Shown in pieces: positions 45,067 through 57,751 of a stretch of 64,000 nt of DNA. How positions within the stretch are numbered: the first letter of the stretch is position 1; the number at the start of each line of letters is the position of its first letter. The stretch is from Rhabditoides inermis. Taxonomy: Eukaryota; Nematoda; Chromadorea; Rhabditida; Rhabditidae. The notes beneath the pieces are model-generated. The model was not told the DNA's origin, did not search any database, and saw only the letters and a list, made by a program, of their open reading frames with translations. Location: assembly GCA_963966185.1 (NCBI GenBank), contig CAWZYM010000012.1, positions 527,501 to 591,500 on the forward strand, given 5' to 3'. The position numbers and the translations under genes are program-made.

Positions 45067-47059
45067 TCACGCCTCGACATGAGACATGCGAGAGCGTAGA
45101 GGACCGGGTCGACTTCCGGCGCGCATCAATCGCGTCTTGTGGTTAGCAGAAAGACGCAAACGCTCCGATTCGATATCAGCCTGAAAGCACTTTCGGTCAC
45201 ACTCTCGAAATCCCAAGCACCACCCTAAACGCACCATGATCCTCTCCACCTCTCCGTCAAAGTGGTGCTGGATGTTGTGGGCGTCGTCTGGTCGAATGTT
45301 GTCGGACACGTCGAGCGGATCACCGGCGGGGCGCGTCTTGTCCACCACGTTCACCACCGGCTTGATCCAGTCGAGAACGCGCGCGAGCGACTTTTGCGAG
45401 TAGCCAGTCACTTGCTCCACCAGCGAAGTCGGCTCGAAACAGTGATACACGACGGCGGCCGCCAGCTCGCGGTACGAGAAACGCAGAGTGCGATGATCCA
45501 GCAGACACAGGTCGAGCACCTGCAAGGGGGTTGATATGGGAGAGGAGAGAGAATAGCTGCGCACCTTTGCCATGTGCACAAAATCCTCACGCAGACACGC
45601 GGGCACAGTGATGGGCTTGTCGATGGCGGCTTGTCCTCCGCGCTTGAGAGGCGCCTGGAAAGGAAGGCGTGAGGGTGGCCAAAAGACAGCTCCAACCTCC
45701 TCCTTGTTGCCGAGCAGCTGGAGATAGAGGGAGAGCCAGTGCACAGAGGTGACCGGCGTGAGCGACCAGTCAAGCGCCTTCAGCATCACCGTCTCATTCT
45801 TGCGCACCTAAACACAAACGGGTCAGCGACACAAACGGTCTAGGCGTGACATACCGCATAGTCCTCGCACGCGCCGTCCGTGTAGCCGCAAATCTCGTCG
45901 AGCTTGGGCGGGTAGATCTCCTCGTACTTGGTGGCGATGAAGAGCGCCGTCGTGCCGACCAGCTGGAAGCACTCGAGCGGAATGTTCTCGACCCGCGCCA
46001 GGTAGCGGTCGCAGTAGTCGACCGCCAGGTGGAACGTCTCGCGGTGCAGACGCTCGTTGTCGCAGACCTCAAGAGAGTGAGATAAGAAATGAAGGAAAGT
46101 GAGATCTGAGAAAGAGAGGGGAGGAGAACAGAGAAGAGAGAGCGCAATAGATAAAGATAGGAAGGATAGAGAGATGAGCACACCTCCATGAGCCAGTCGA
46201 TGAGTACGGATCGCATGTGGGGTTTGACTGCCGGGTGCGCATCCAGCACATCGGCACCCGGTCGCACCAGATCGTCCTTGCGACACAGTAGCCGCCACAC
46301 CTGAAATCAGAGGAGATCAGAATCGACTGCGCACAAGACAATGCGCACCTCGCTGGGTTCGCCCAGTCCCTTGCAGCGCGTGATGAGCTGTGGCGGAGGC
46401 GCGGAGGGATACCGGCACGGCTCGTTGAGCTTTGCGGACAGATCGCGGAACTCCGTGTCGGCTAGTGACAGGTTCTCGTCCACCTCCACTTCTTCCGGCT
46501 CCTCCTCGTCCTCTTCTTCGTCGTACTCGTCGCCACTGTCCTCCGTCTCCTCAGTGTAGTCCACGTTCTCATCATTCTCGTCGAGCTCTTGATTCGCGGC
46601 GTTCTCGTCCAGCTCATCGTCGCAGACATCTTGCTCGGAACCGTCGTCATCAGACGACGCAGTACTCTCATGTACATTCTCATCCTCATCGCCCGAATCC
46701 AAGTGGTCGTGGTCATCGCCGAGAAGAGAGCAGTCCAGATTCGCGGTGCGATACGTCATGTTGTCTACAAGTAATGATTAACGACACCACTACGAGACAT
46801 CGCCCACCCCGCATGACGTCTGTAGATGAAGAGACTTTGGTCTCCGACTTTCCGGAGGCAGCCGACTGGGGAGAGTCGCCGTCGCCGACAAAGGCGGATG
46901 AAGACGACGCGATCGGCTGGAATGGTTGAGATGGGTGTGAACTGACGCAAGGGCGCGTACCTCGCACTCCTCCGGCATCGCTTCGGCCACAACCATCGAT
47001 CTCTTCGACTTGGAGAGGGAAAAGGACGGCGTCGACGGCTGAAATCGCGTTCTGTACAT
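45067..47059 (-). CDS. cye-1: Cyclin E
   Basis: Cyclin E activates CDK2 at the G1/S transition in the nucleus. Exons begin at 47059-46961, 46916-46808 and 46764-46349, then 46300 onwards to the stop at 45067. The N-terminus has PSTPSFSLSKSKRS, a possible nuclear signal, and a long acidic stretch (46730-46460). The cyclin box is complete: [44 protein letters not shown] (split by an intron at ~46070-46185), LVGTTALFIATKYEEIYPPK and VMLKALDWSLTPVT. A C-terminal cyclin fold follows (LRFSYRELAAAVVYH). MRAILxDWLxEVxxxxxLHRETF and ATKYEEIYPPK are cyclin E hallmarks. It is convergent with the METTL20-like gene. C. elegans cye-1 is the expected orthologue. Confidence 0.93.
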
Positions 47060-47069
47060 GCCACACAAT

Positions 47070-49075
47070 TACTAGCTAAAGGAACGTCTAACTAGAAAGG
47101 AACGGTTGACACACACAGCTGACAGCTCGCCATTATCAGCTTATCAAAAGGTTACTTCGCAGTCGGCGGGATCGTTTTGAAATTTGCGCGGGAGATTTGG
47201 GTGCAGATGGGAAGTGGGGTAGGCGTACACAGTAGACTGTATAGTTGTGTGTAATGCGGCGTGTCGTGAACGGCTGTGGAATGGGCACTGTAGAATATAG
47301 GGAACAGGGGCAATGGAAGGTACAACATTCCCACGCCCTGTGGTGATATAGGGTGTGATATTGTATCACACACCAGTTTATGTTATAGTCCTCAATCGAT
47401 CTCATGCACGATGTACACACCTGCCGTCAAGTAACGGTTTACAACCCACTTCCGGTAACGCGCTGAGGTCACTCCATACCTGGTCACACTACCTTATCGC
47501 GCCACTCCATCTACTCTTTTTAGCTCCATCAACCGGTCTACCGTTCAGGTCATTCATCAACGCGCATTCTTACAGAATTACAGTATCCCTTATACGGTAC
47601 CTCAATGGAGACGGATCGTCGCTTGCGACCGTTATCCTTGGCGGTGTCGGCAGCGGGTGCGGAGGTGACGCAATCCGAGGTGGAGGAGACAACCGGTGCC
47701 GCGCTGCAACGGGTCATTCGAGGATGGCCGGGGACAGTGTGTGAGGACAGTGTTCGCGCGCCACCGGGTCACGGCGCAACAGACAAACAACAGCCGGTCG
47801 CGCGCGCGAAATGCGAGAGAGGTGGTGAATGCCAGATAACCGTGTAGATGATGTGATAAGGTTAATGAGTCAACGAACTCATGACCTTGGCGGCTTGAAG
47901 AGTGTGAAAGGATAGGAGAGTGATTATCGAGATAAGCAAGGTCATTCGACAAAGTGGCGCGGGAAAGGGAAGATGAGCACGCGAAGTCAGCTCACCTGAC
48001 AGAGTAGCGTCTGCGAGGGCGAAGGACGGGGCGAGAAGACATGAACGTCACAATGCGGATCTTCTGACGACCACGGTCGACAGTAGATTGTAAGCCTCCG
48101 GCTAATGTATGGTAATAGGATCGGAAAAAATCGTCCTAATCCACCTTGTAAGGCGGTAAAACTTCCTGAAATAGATGCAATTAGATCGATTCAACACATA
48201 TCTTCTCATTGGATACCAAAAAAAGAACGAAACATGAAATTCGAACGAAATATTTCATAAAACAAAAGGACCGCAACGAAGGGATTCATATTCAAATGAC
48301 CTCGTTAGCGCGCAAAATTTTCGCGGGCAACGGCGTTCTGGTCTTGAAACGAATATAGTTTTATTTAAATGTATAACTTATCTCGATATCAAATTGAACT
48401 TTCATGTTGTTCTAAATTTTGATAATATTTTTCTGAACAATTTGATATCATACATGCAATAATATGTATTTGTAATAAGCAGTTCAATAAAAACGTGAAA
48501 TACGCTTATGACTCCTGCGTCTTCACTTTCTTGCGCAAACTTGGATTTTTCTTGAGATGTTTTTCAAGGTCGAAATAATCAAAACTTTTGATTATGTGCG
48601 TTCTATAATATATGTGATCTATAAATATCTCATGTTAATAGAGTCATGGACGTATATGCATTGTCGTATCACGTGCGTTGTATTGGTATTTCACGTTTCG
48701 GGACGCGTTGGAAGTAAGGACGCCGCAGCGAGCTTTTTTCTATTCCAAAATAATGGCGACAGCGTTCGTAATTTCATGGTAATGAACTCACGCATCATTC
48801 CCGTTATCCTTGACGATCGTTCCCGTCCATCCGTAAATCTTATCTGTTTCTCCCATTGCGCGCTCTCTCATATCACTTTCGGACCGACACGCACAATCGG
48901 TGTATCATTCTTGTTTACGATGTCATCGCATTTTCTTACAACTGTAACTGTGTAAACTCACCACTGTGTTATAACTACAAGAAAAGTATTTTTAACGCGT
49001 TTGATGTAAGCGAGCCAGGCTCATTCCCACTTAGACCTTTCATATCGCAGGGTGATCTCTTTTGGGGTGAGGGAG
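47070..49075. other. Divergent promoter region between cyclin E and the ZNF608/609-like gene
   Basis: I see no supported exon. The ORF at 47605-47847 has no recognisable content and lacks flanking splice signals that I trust. Upstream of 48300 the region is moderately GC-rich, then AT-rich. The acceptor CATATCGCAG at 49050, 26 nt before the next ATG, is a likely trans-splice site. Confidence 0.45.
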
Positions 49076-52000
49076 ATGCTGTCGGACGACGACGAGGGTC
49101 GTCTTCTCATCGACGACGACGTCACTTCTCCTCCGCGCCGTCCGCTTCCACCCTCCGTACTAGGTGCAATTTGTAATTGATGATTTCTATCAACTGTTTC
49201 CATGCAGCGGGCGCGGTGTCGGTAGCAGCGGAGAGCGTGGTGGCTATGGAGAAGCCGTTCTCGCAGTTCACACCCTTCGTGCCTCCCGTCGTACCGAATG
49301 GCAAGGAGATTGAGGTCGAGGCCGTCCTCGTTGACGTCGATCCCACCGTCGCCGTCTCTGATCCGCCTTCCATCGACGCTACTGCTCCCGCCGTCACTGC
49401 TCCCTCCGCCATCGGTCAGTTCACATGCAAATTGTGACACTGTGAAACGAAAGACATGAAAAAAAGAAATATTTTTTTGTTTATTAATTGCGACGTATGT
49501 GTGTTGTTACTTACAACATCACTTGAACCGCGTAATATTGTCTGCAAACGCGCGCACACATCCACTCCCTCGTTTCGCAAATATTTGCCTTTCAGAGCCG
49601 ACACCTGCGAACGATTCGCCCAAGGAAGAGTCGATGATGCCGCCAGCGGAAGCTGTGGCGGTTCTCGCCGATACAGCCGCTGAGGAGGAGAGCGAGGAGG
49701 GCGAGATAGTGGACGAGGACATGGACACGAGTGCGCCGGTCGCCCAGCCGCCGCCTTCCGTCTCGGTCTTGGTGCCGGTGTGCACCCCGTCCCTGCCGCC
49801 GCCGCCTATCAACGCCGGCAGCACCCTCGGCGCCCAGCCACTCATCTCGGCCAACATCGACCCCAACAAGCCCGTCAGGTAGGGAGGATCACGTTGATAC
49901 TTTATTATCAGATTACAATATCATCACATAAATCAAGTCAAGTGTTTATCCAGAATCATTTTCATGTTCATTTAGCCATTTAGCATGAGAGTTTGAGAGG
50001 TGTTTGACCGGAGGTTTATTCGTTGTGTGTTTTTCATCCGGTCAAACACAAAAGATAAACGATTTATTTATTGATTGATCACATAATTTGCCATCATGAT
50101 CACAATGATTGCAGGTCTCTGTTCACGTCGACGGGTGCGGCGGTGCCGCTGCTGGTGGACACGATGAACGCGGCGGCGGCGTCGCGCGCCAGGGCGTCGT
50201 CCCACTCGGGAGGGGGAGGGGCGCACTCGGCCAGCCAGTCGCCGAGAAGCAGCGGCAGTCTACCCGCACCCCCACCATCCACCAACAAGATGCAGCACGC
50301 GTGAGTGACTTGTTGATGTTGTTGACATGGTGGTTATTATGTGCGATATTCTGTGCAAGATGTGTGTTGATTGGTTGATTCAGGAACGGTGACGTGTCGC
50401 CGGGTTCCAAGTGGCGCTCGGGCGGAGGGAAGGCGAGGAAGCGGACCGAAGCTGGCGGGGAGGAGGAGAGGGAGAAGAAGGACAAGGTACGTCTCGGCCG
50501 CCGCCGCACTACACGTGTCCTCGATGAGCTTTACCCCATATACACGAGGGATTTGTGGGGTGTTGACGTAATCGGGCTTATACTGTCTTAACGCTGTGAT
50601 ATTGTTATTTTGATGATGATATAGCGGGAATAGTAAATGCCAGTTAGTTTGATGAGATGAAAAGGTCTCTATAGCTCCCGCAGAGGATCGTGATATTCAT
50701 ATTCGTTGCGATGCAATTCTTTATTCTCTGTCGATGAAGCGCATTCCAGACAGCGTTGAATTCAACAGAGTCTTATACCTTTTGGGCGTAGCATTTGTTG
50801 ATCAGCTCTTCTCAATTCTTTATCCTACTTCGTACATTTCTGATTTTTCATTACACATTTTCTTGTAGGAGAAGGACATGACGCCCACTTCGTCCTCTTC
50901 GTCGTCGTCGTCTTCGCAGAAGGAGAAGAGTGGGGGCGAGCGGGAGAAGGGCGACAGGCGGGGGGACAGGGACAAGGAGCGTGCGTCGGGCGACGCTGAC
51001 AAGGAACGCCAGCCTCCCGCCAAGAAACACAAGGTCAGCAAGTCATTCATTGATTGTTGATGTGGTTAAAGCACGTTGAACTTTATATTACTATACGTAG
51101 TGATCGTGTTGACTTTGACTCATTGATGTTGGTTTTACGATTCCATCTGTCTTGCTGTTGCAGGCGTCGTCGCGTGACCGGGCGACGTGCGTGCACTCGC
51201 AGGCGGTGCAGTGCGAGCGCGACGAGCCCAGCCTCTTCCACCTCCCGCCCGGCGCCTCGGCCACCCTACAGATGACGGTCGTCTGCCGCACCCGTGAGTA
51301 CATTGGAGGAAACTCAAGTTGTGTTGTAAGAGGCGTTTGATAGTTTCACGTGGCCGTTTCTCTGTAGTTTGGAATTTTATTGCATTGCAGAGAACACTAC
51401 GTTTGATGGTTTCTTGTGGGCAGGGGCGATTATTAGATTTTCATTGCAGAGAACACTGTGTACGTGGTGTGCGAGTGGGGCGGGCGGGAGCTGCACGGCA
51501 TACTCACGGACGGCCAGCCGCCGCAGTTTAGCCACTACATGAAGAAGAGGTGCGCGGTTTGTGCGTGAACACTAACCCATGCGGATTGTCATGGAATGTG
51601 TGTGGTTTGCAGGACGACGAATGGCAGCGTGAGCGAGAGCTCGGATCGGGGCGGCGGCGGCGCGTCGGGTTCGGGTACGTCGACGCCGAAGAAGGGCGGG
51701 GGAGGAGGCAATGGCACTCCCCGGGCCGTCGCGGACAAGCGGGGCGGCAGGAGCGGCTCGGTGCTCAGCGAGCAGCGCAGGAAGCACAGCAGGGTCGGCG
51801 GAGGAGCGGCGGCCGCGCCGGCAGAGGGTCAGTGGCCGGTGTGACTTTCCTGGTCATTTCGCATTTGTTGTAGACGAGCGCGACTCGGACGGTGATGAGG
51901 ACAGGGAGAGGCTGCGCGGCGCGATGCGGCTCATCGAGATGCCCGCCAATAAGTAGGTTTGCGGGTTGCGATGATGATTGTTCAGGGTATCGCATCAGGG

Positions 52001-52134
52001 TCTCGTTTATAAGTATTACTTGTTTGAAGGTACCTTCACACATGCCCGATGTCTCGTTGTGAGCATCGATACGCGACCGGGGCGGAGCTCGAGTACCACA
52101 AGGCCAGTGCGCATCCCACCAAGAAGGTGCGTTG

Positions 52135-52171
<37 letters not shown>

Positions 52172-53957
52172 GAAGTGCATCTGTTCTGTTCAGATTATGA
52201 GCGACTCTGTGTGCGCTCAGACGGACATGTCAATGTTTGCGGTGCAAAGCGTGTCGACGGATGTAGACGGTCTGACCCCGCCCCCACAAGCCACGCCCAT
52301 TGAAGAGAGATCGGCGAAGAAGGAGGAAGAAGAGGAGACAATGGGCGAGAGCGAGAGTATGAACCGGTTATTCGAGGTGGGCAAAGTCTATGTCAGTTGC
52401 GTCCATACTTTTTGTGTCTAGAAGGCTCGTCGCGCAGAGGGAGACGCCAAGTCGCCCGGCCAGTTTTCCGACATTTCGGACGACGGACAGATTCCCCAGC
52501 TCAGCAAGGTACATTCAAATTGTTGGAGTGATTGCATCACCCACGGCTGTGTGTCGCCTTTTCCAGGAGGAGCCAAGCGCGCGCCTGCTGGCGTCTGGCA
52601 GTGGCGTCGCGACGTCGTCGTCGTCTCCGTCGTGTGGTGTGGCTGGGGCAGCGGCTGCGGGGAGAGGAGGAGGAGGAGGAGGGCGCACGCCTCTCGGCGC
52701 TCTGGCCATCTCCACTGCTCCTGCACCCGCTGCTGCTGGCTCGCAACACGCTAACGTGCTCACGTCGCCCGACTTTGCGCCCAAGACTGGTGCGATTGTT
52801 GTGTGCATTTTTTTTTTAAATTCAATTCTTTTTTTATTGAATTTGATTGGTTTTCAATTGTATTATCTTGAAATTTGTAGATAAGAAGAGCGGCTCTGCG
52901 TCGTCGACGCCCGCCCCACTCGCTGCCGTCGCGCCCGCCTCCACATCGACCATCATTGCCCCGCCCACTTCACTCGCAGCCCTGCCCCCACTCGGTTGGT
53001 GCAACAACCCTCTATTGAACATGTTAATGAGCGTGTGTTGTTGTCAGATGGAAAGCAGCGGAGTGTGTCGTTGTCGGGCACTCCGGGCAGCGGCGGCGCG
53101 GCCGGCCCGTCTCCCCTCACCGCGTCCCCTCGTGTGCCGGGTGCGGGAGGAGGAGGTCCCTTTGCCGGCGCTCTCCCCTTCCAGATGCTCGGACAGATGT
53201 CGCCTTTTAGCGCCATCAGTAGGTGAGTGTGTATAGGCTTCACAGTTTGACTAGTTGAATTGCACAGGGCTGGTGTGGCTAGTCCGCGCGCGTCTGGCAG
53301 CGGTGGTGGTGACGCGCACAAGATTCACGAGTTGAAGAAGGAGGGTGGCGGGGGATCGGAGCGCGGCTCGCCCGCGCCCTCGTCTGCCAAGCCGCCCATG
53401 CAGCAGAACACGCCACGCACGGCGTTCCAGATGCCTGTCATGCAGCCGGGTGGGTGATGGCAAGTCGATACAAGCAATACGACTTTGTCTTTGACGGTTC
53501 CCGAAGATTGTCTGCAAGTTTGTTGTTGATGAAATGTGCGGTTGCAGCCAATTCGCCGATGCAGCAGCAACAGCAGCAGCAACAGATGATGATGATGCAA
53601 CAGGTACTGTGTCTGTCTTGTCTCACCCACCCTGCCCGTGTTGCAGGCGCAGGCTCAGATGCTGATGCAGCAGCAGCAGATGGGCATGCAGCACTATATG
53701 CAGCAGATGGGACGAGCCGGCATGCCGCCCTTTGCGGTACGTATCGCACGTTGATAATCAATTCGAAATCAATCAATACAACTGCACTCTATACAATGAA
53801 CGATTGATTGTATAGAGTGCAGTTGTATTAATTGATTTCATCTCAGATGCCGGCGGGCGCCACTCCGCAGGATCAGCAAATGATGGCGGCGGCACAGGCG
53901 CAACAGATGATGGCTCTCATGGGAGCCGCCGCTCAGCAACACATGTTCCCCAAGTAG
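49076..53957 (+). CDS. Low-complexity nuclear protein, probable ZNF608/ZNF609-scribbler family
   Basis: About 17 exons on the plus strand. The start is MLSDDDEGRLLIDDDVTS. The middle has two conserved-looking exons (51164-51292 and 51446-51550): CVHSQAVQCERDEPSLFHLP, then VYVVCEWGGRELHGILTDG with QPPQFSHYMKKR. A later exon, about 52059-52126, encodes HRYATGAELEYHKASAHP, the His half of a C2H2-like finger. Next come SFSDISDDGQIP-type residues near 52470 (PGQFSDISDDGQIPQLSK). The rest is Gly/Ser/Pro-rich, and the C-terminus is M/Q-rich with a stop at 53955. The SDISDDG block after a single finger, together with the VCEWxGR module, reminds me of ZNF608/609 and Drosophila scribbler, transcriptional co-regulators. 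I could not place the finger's cysteine pair, and the 51953/52059 junction is unresolved. Neighbours do not help the assignment. Confidence 0.5.
53765..53839. other. 33-bp intronic hairpin spanning most of a short intron
   Basis: 53765-53797 and 53807-53839 are reverse complements with one mismatch (32 of 33), separated by 9 nt. The intron (about 53738-53846) lies between the QQQ-rich penultimate exons of the ZNF608/609-like gene. The stem ends 7 nt before the acceptor AG. Confidence 0.9.
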
Positions 53958-55035
53958 GCCTCGCCCTCGTTGGCGACGCCTCTTTCTCTGTACAATGCAA
54001 CAGCGATCTTCCCTCGATTTGGCACTTGTTCTCATGTAATTTGGACTCGAGTGTGATGTTATAGTTTGTAGGTGTCTTTTTTGTATTACGCGCGCTTTGT
54101 AACTGGTACTTGGAACAAGTAACTCGCCCTCCGCACTTTGATATGTTTGATGATATTATGTGTCGGTGACCTATGCATTGCTATTGTCTCTAGTTCTTCT
54201 CATATTTTTTGCACACACTCTTACTTTGCACGCGTTTCGCAGTCTTTATAGTGAGACACTTTGTAATACCACGATTTTTGCATTAATTGTTATTCAGCTA
54301 ATATTGGTTGTTGCTAATATTGGTAAATGTTATAAATATTTACGATTTGATTGGGTCTTATGCGATGTTCTGGCAGTTTGTGATATGTTGAGAGGCATTC
54401 TGATACATGGATTTTTCGTTCTTATTTTTTTCCGCCTTGCAATCGTTATCGTTCTGTGATGTCTTTCACTTCTCTCATTCTTGTGTAATACTACAGTGAT
54501 TGTGATACCGTTCAATGTCACTGATACACCATCTCCATTCATCCACGCATCGTTCAGTATATCTATACAAGCATTGTTTCAATGTCTGTTTTTTTCTTCC
54601 TCCGTTTTGTGTGCATTATCTCTCTTCTGGACAACGCTGCCGTCCGATTTTGGTCGTTTTATCGCGGGTAACGGCTCTTATCACTGTTGGGAGAATTGGA
54701 GACAGCGACAGGCGTATGTAAGAAATGGTACAGTCGGTCCATTCACGCCACCAAGCTCCCTTCTTGCATGTATCTCTTTACCGACTTTCTGGTCTCACCA
54801 CGTTTTGATCTGCATTGTTTTGACGCTGGTTATCGATTGGTAAGATACTTGGCGTGCGATTTGTTCGGGTAGATCGGCGGAGGGCGGGTTGAAAAGTGCA
54901 CGGGGACTCACTCAATCGTCACGTTTCCGTTCTTTGTTGTTGTCGTTCTTTGCTCGGATTAGTTGTGCCTTCTATTTACATTTTGTCTCAAATAGTTTCA
55001 ATGATATATCTTTGAAATGTCGTTTTCGATTGTAG
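53958..55035. other. 3' flank of ZNF608/609-like gene and H-protein promoter
   Basis: T-rich sequence without supported exons. The large ORFs at 54160-54870 are hydrophobic by composition (T-rich) and lack start or splice context. TGTAG at 55031-55035 directly precedes the next ATG and is a likely trans-splice acceptor. Confidence 0.5.
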
Positions 55036-55128
55036 ATGGCGTGTGTGGCTGTGCGCAGTGTGCGTCTGTCGCTGGCCGGAGTGCGCGCCCTCTCCACCGC
55101 CTCTCGCTTGGCCGCCGGTGCGTCCCTG

Positions 55129-55162
<34 letters not shown>

Positions 55163-56909
55163 TTCTCCTGGATAGTGTTTGCATGCAGATTGATTTGAAT
55201 TTAGGTGTAGTGAATGGTATGATTGTTCTATCTCTCTCCTCTTTCCTCTATCTCCCTTCCTCCTCTGTCTCATCCTCATTTCTGCCACAGAGCGCCGCTA
55301 CACGAAGAAGCACGAGTGGATCCGGGTGGAGGGCGCGGTGGGGACGGTGGGCATCTCGGACTTTGCCGCCGAGCAGCTGGGCGACGTGGTGTACGTGGAG
55401 CTGCCCGAGGTGGGCACGACGCTCGACGCCGGAGACTCGATCGGCGCGGTGGAGTCGGTCAAGGTATGGGGAGCGGGGGTGTCTCGGAAGGTTTCGGAGT
55501 TTTGTGGGAGTCGGTCAAGGGTCAAGGTAGGCAGAGTTGTAGCTGTCAGTTTGGAGTTTCTGATGGAGACTCAATCGGAGCCGTCGAGTCGGTCAAGGTA
55601 TGGGAGAGCAGTGCAGGGGTAGGAAGAGTCGGTCAAGGAATGCGGAGGGGACAGTTGTGTTGCGTATAGATGCTAGCGCGTGGTGTAGTCAGTGTAGTGG
55701 TAGGGTGAATCAGTCCAAGGTATGGGGGGAGGGAGTTGTTACGGAAGGTTTCTGAGTTTTGGAGTTTCTGATGGAGACTCGATCGGAGCCGTCGAGTCGG
55801 TCATGGTACGGCGGATCAGTGTAGTGGTAGGGTGAATCGGTCAAAGTAGAGGGGGGGGGGTTGTTTCGGAAACTGTCTTTACAATTGCGTTTTTACAATG
55901 GAAACGCATGTTGTGAAGAAACTGTCCGTATTTTGGAGAGTCGAGGTGTGTGGCAGTGAGCAGTGCTGCGTAGATGCCAGCCCTTTTCCGACAGTTGACC
56001 TCGATTGACCACAGACACGGTTGGTTTGGATGATGCGCATGTGGGAATGGAATCTGGATAAGTGCGTTTTGTGTTTAGGCGAATTAGTTAGTGGATAAGT
56101 AAACGGTATGGTTGGTTTATGGGTAGACTAGATGTGAATTCCACATCATAGTGTGCGGTGCGTGACGACTTGTTGTATACAGTGTGTAATAATAATAATA
56201 ATATATTTATCCATAGAAACAGAATCGCAATGACATCATGGGAAGCACAACAGAAAGTTATGATGAACGAGTGTCCAACATCAATCAGTATAAATAATTT
56301 ATACGGTTTCAAGAACACGTGAAATACAATAATGTAAAGAGAGAGATGGTAACAAGATACAACAAAACGAATCTATGACAACGTGTTTGACAGGCGGCGT
56401 CGGACGTGTACTCTCCGGTGTCTGGAGTGGTGACGGCCAAGAACGAGCAGCTGGACACCGAGCCCGCCCTCATCAACAAGAGCCCCTTTGAAGACGGTCA
56501 GTGTGAGCAAATCAAATCAAATGCTTTATTCGGTAATCGGTATCGCTATTTCATGATCATATGTTTAGAAAGCATATCCATCGCCCTGGAATCTTGTGAG
56601 CAAATGTACCACATAAAGAAAGTGACAAATGTGTTAACATGTATTGTATTGTTGAACAACCCAGTTTCGGCTCCTATCACCTGACTGAATTGTTCGGACA
56701 TGTAGACATGTAGTTCCGAGTGGTTGGAATTTCTGAGGTAAAAGCAAAGTAGGTGGTTTGAAAAGACCTGTCATGGACATATGGGTGGACTGACAGTGAC
56801 TGTTGCAGGCTGGCTGTACAAGCTGGAGGTGAAGTCTGCCGAGGAGCTGGAGGCGCTGATGACGGAGGCGCAGTACGCCGAGTTCAAGAAGTCGGACGAG
56901 GGCCACTGA
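55036..56909 (+). CDS. gcsh: Glycine cleavage system H protein, mitochondrial
   Basis: The H protein carries a lipoyl arm that shuttles the aminomethyl group between the P, T and L proteins of the glycine cleavage system. Four exons: 55036-55117, 55291-55463, 56394-56496 and 56809-56909, about 152 aa. A mitochondrial presequence ([19 protein letters not shown]) precedes the mature start [13 protein letters not shown]. Then come [20 protein letters not shown], the lipoylation site [18 protein letters not shown] (the Lys codon is the last of exon 2), [20 protein letters not shown] and a C-terminal [11 protein letters not shown]. The protein is complete. The intron after the lipoyl-lysine codon is unusual: it contains several copies of the end of exon 2 (see findings). 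Repeat family D copy 2 lies in the same intron. Confidence 0.96.
55565..55603 (+). repeat. Intronic copy of H-protein lipoyl exon end plus donor (echo 1)
   Basis: 55565-55597 matches exon 2 positions 55431-55463 at 29 of 33 bases, and all four changes are synonymous ([11 protein letters not shown] is kept). It is followed by the same donor GTATGGG. GCTGTCAG ends at 55548, so a 48-nt, phase-0 cassette exon is possible. Confidence 0.85.
55773..55811 (+). repeat. Intronic copy of H-protein lipoyl exon end (echo 2, Lys to Met)
   Basis: A second copy of the same exon end keeps [10 protein letters not shown], but the lipoyl lysine codon AAG reads ATG. It is followed by GTACGG. Shorter fragments of the motif GTCGGTCAAG lie at 55508-55528, 55628-55640, 55709-55722 and 55835-55850. 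Confidence 0.8.
56285..56377. repeat. Dispersed repeat family D, copy 2
   Basis: Near-identical to 6709-6812 (ACACGTGAAATACAATAATG, GATACAACAAAACGAATCT). It lies in H-protein intron 2 and ends ~17 bp before the exon 3 acceptor. Confidence 0.7.
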
Positions 56910-57751
56910 GCCTCGCGCGCCCATCAACGCCCCCCGCCCCCATCCACCACCACCACTGCTCACTTTCCCAGCCATGTGTCTCTGTTATGTGATCGTTTTG
57001 CCCCGGTGTTTAGGAGAGTGTTGTAGATTGTTTTGTTTCGAAGAGGTATATATAAATCTGTTTCTGTTACAGTGATATTTGTGGAGTAAACCAATGTTGT
57101 TGTCTGTGCGAGAAAGAGAGGGAAAGGCTGAATTGACTTGACAAAATACTGGTAAGACATTTTTTTTTAGACAATTTGTCTAGCGTTGTCAAAAAAGAAG
57201 AGGAGGCAATTACGTCATTTTATTATTTCGTTAGTGAGAGAGCGAGAGAGCGTTAGACGATCAGAGACGGGAAATCGCTGCAGAACCGTTTGCTCACTAT
57301 TTATGTTTGTTTAAATTGAGTTTTATATTTTATATTTATATTGAGTTTCCAAAAAAAAATCTGTTGCACTATCTTACTTGCGCTTCTTTTGTTTCAATTA
57401 TAGCCGGGGTGTCTCTTGGAATTCGTCTTGTTCTTGTCGTATCGTACTTTCATACCACCGTGCGAATTCAGTCCGCCCAACATGCAGTGCTGTCGTTGTC
57501 TTGTAAAAACGTTCGTTCTTCACGATGTATAATGTTGTGACTTACTTGTTGTTCCTTTTTCGTCCGTGACTCCGTATTTCTCGTCTCTTGCTTGCTGCTC
57601 TTTTCGCGCATGTTGCGATTTGTTTTGTGTGCGTTTCTTCATTCAACTTGATGTTTAGTATTCAAACAGTAATGACGTTCAACAAAGCGATCAAAGCGCC
57701 CAGGGTTTGTGATTGCTCGGTGCCACTTTGTCACAGTGTGCTTTGCAGGCG
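56910..57751. other. 3' flank of the H protein gene and promoter of the zfh-2-like gene
   Basis: I see no supported exon; the sequence is T-rich. TGCTTTGCAG at 57739-57748 precedes the next ATG by 3 nt and is a likely trans-splice acceptor. Confidence 0.5.

Noticed and set aside
47605..47847. 80-codon ORF upstream of cyclin E
   Set aside because: No recognisable motif or splice partner; probably chance in the divergent promoter region.
54160..54872. Hydrophobic ORFs resembling a membrane protein
   Set aside because: T-rich 3' flank; no acceptable start, splice or conserved motif.
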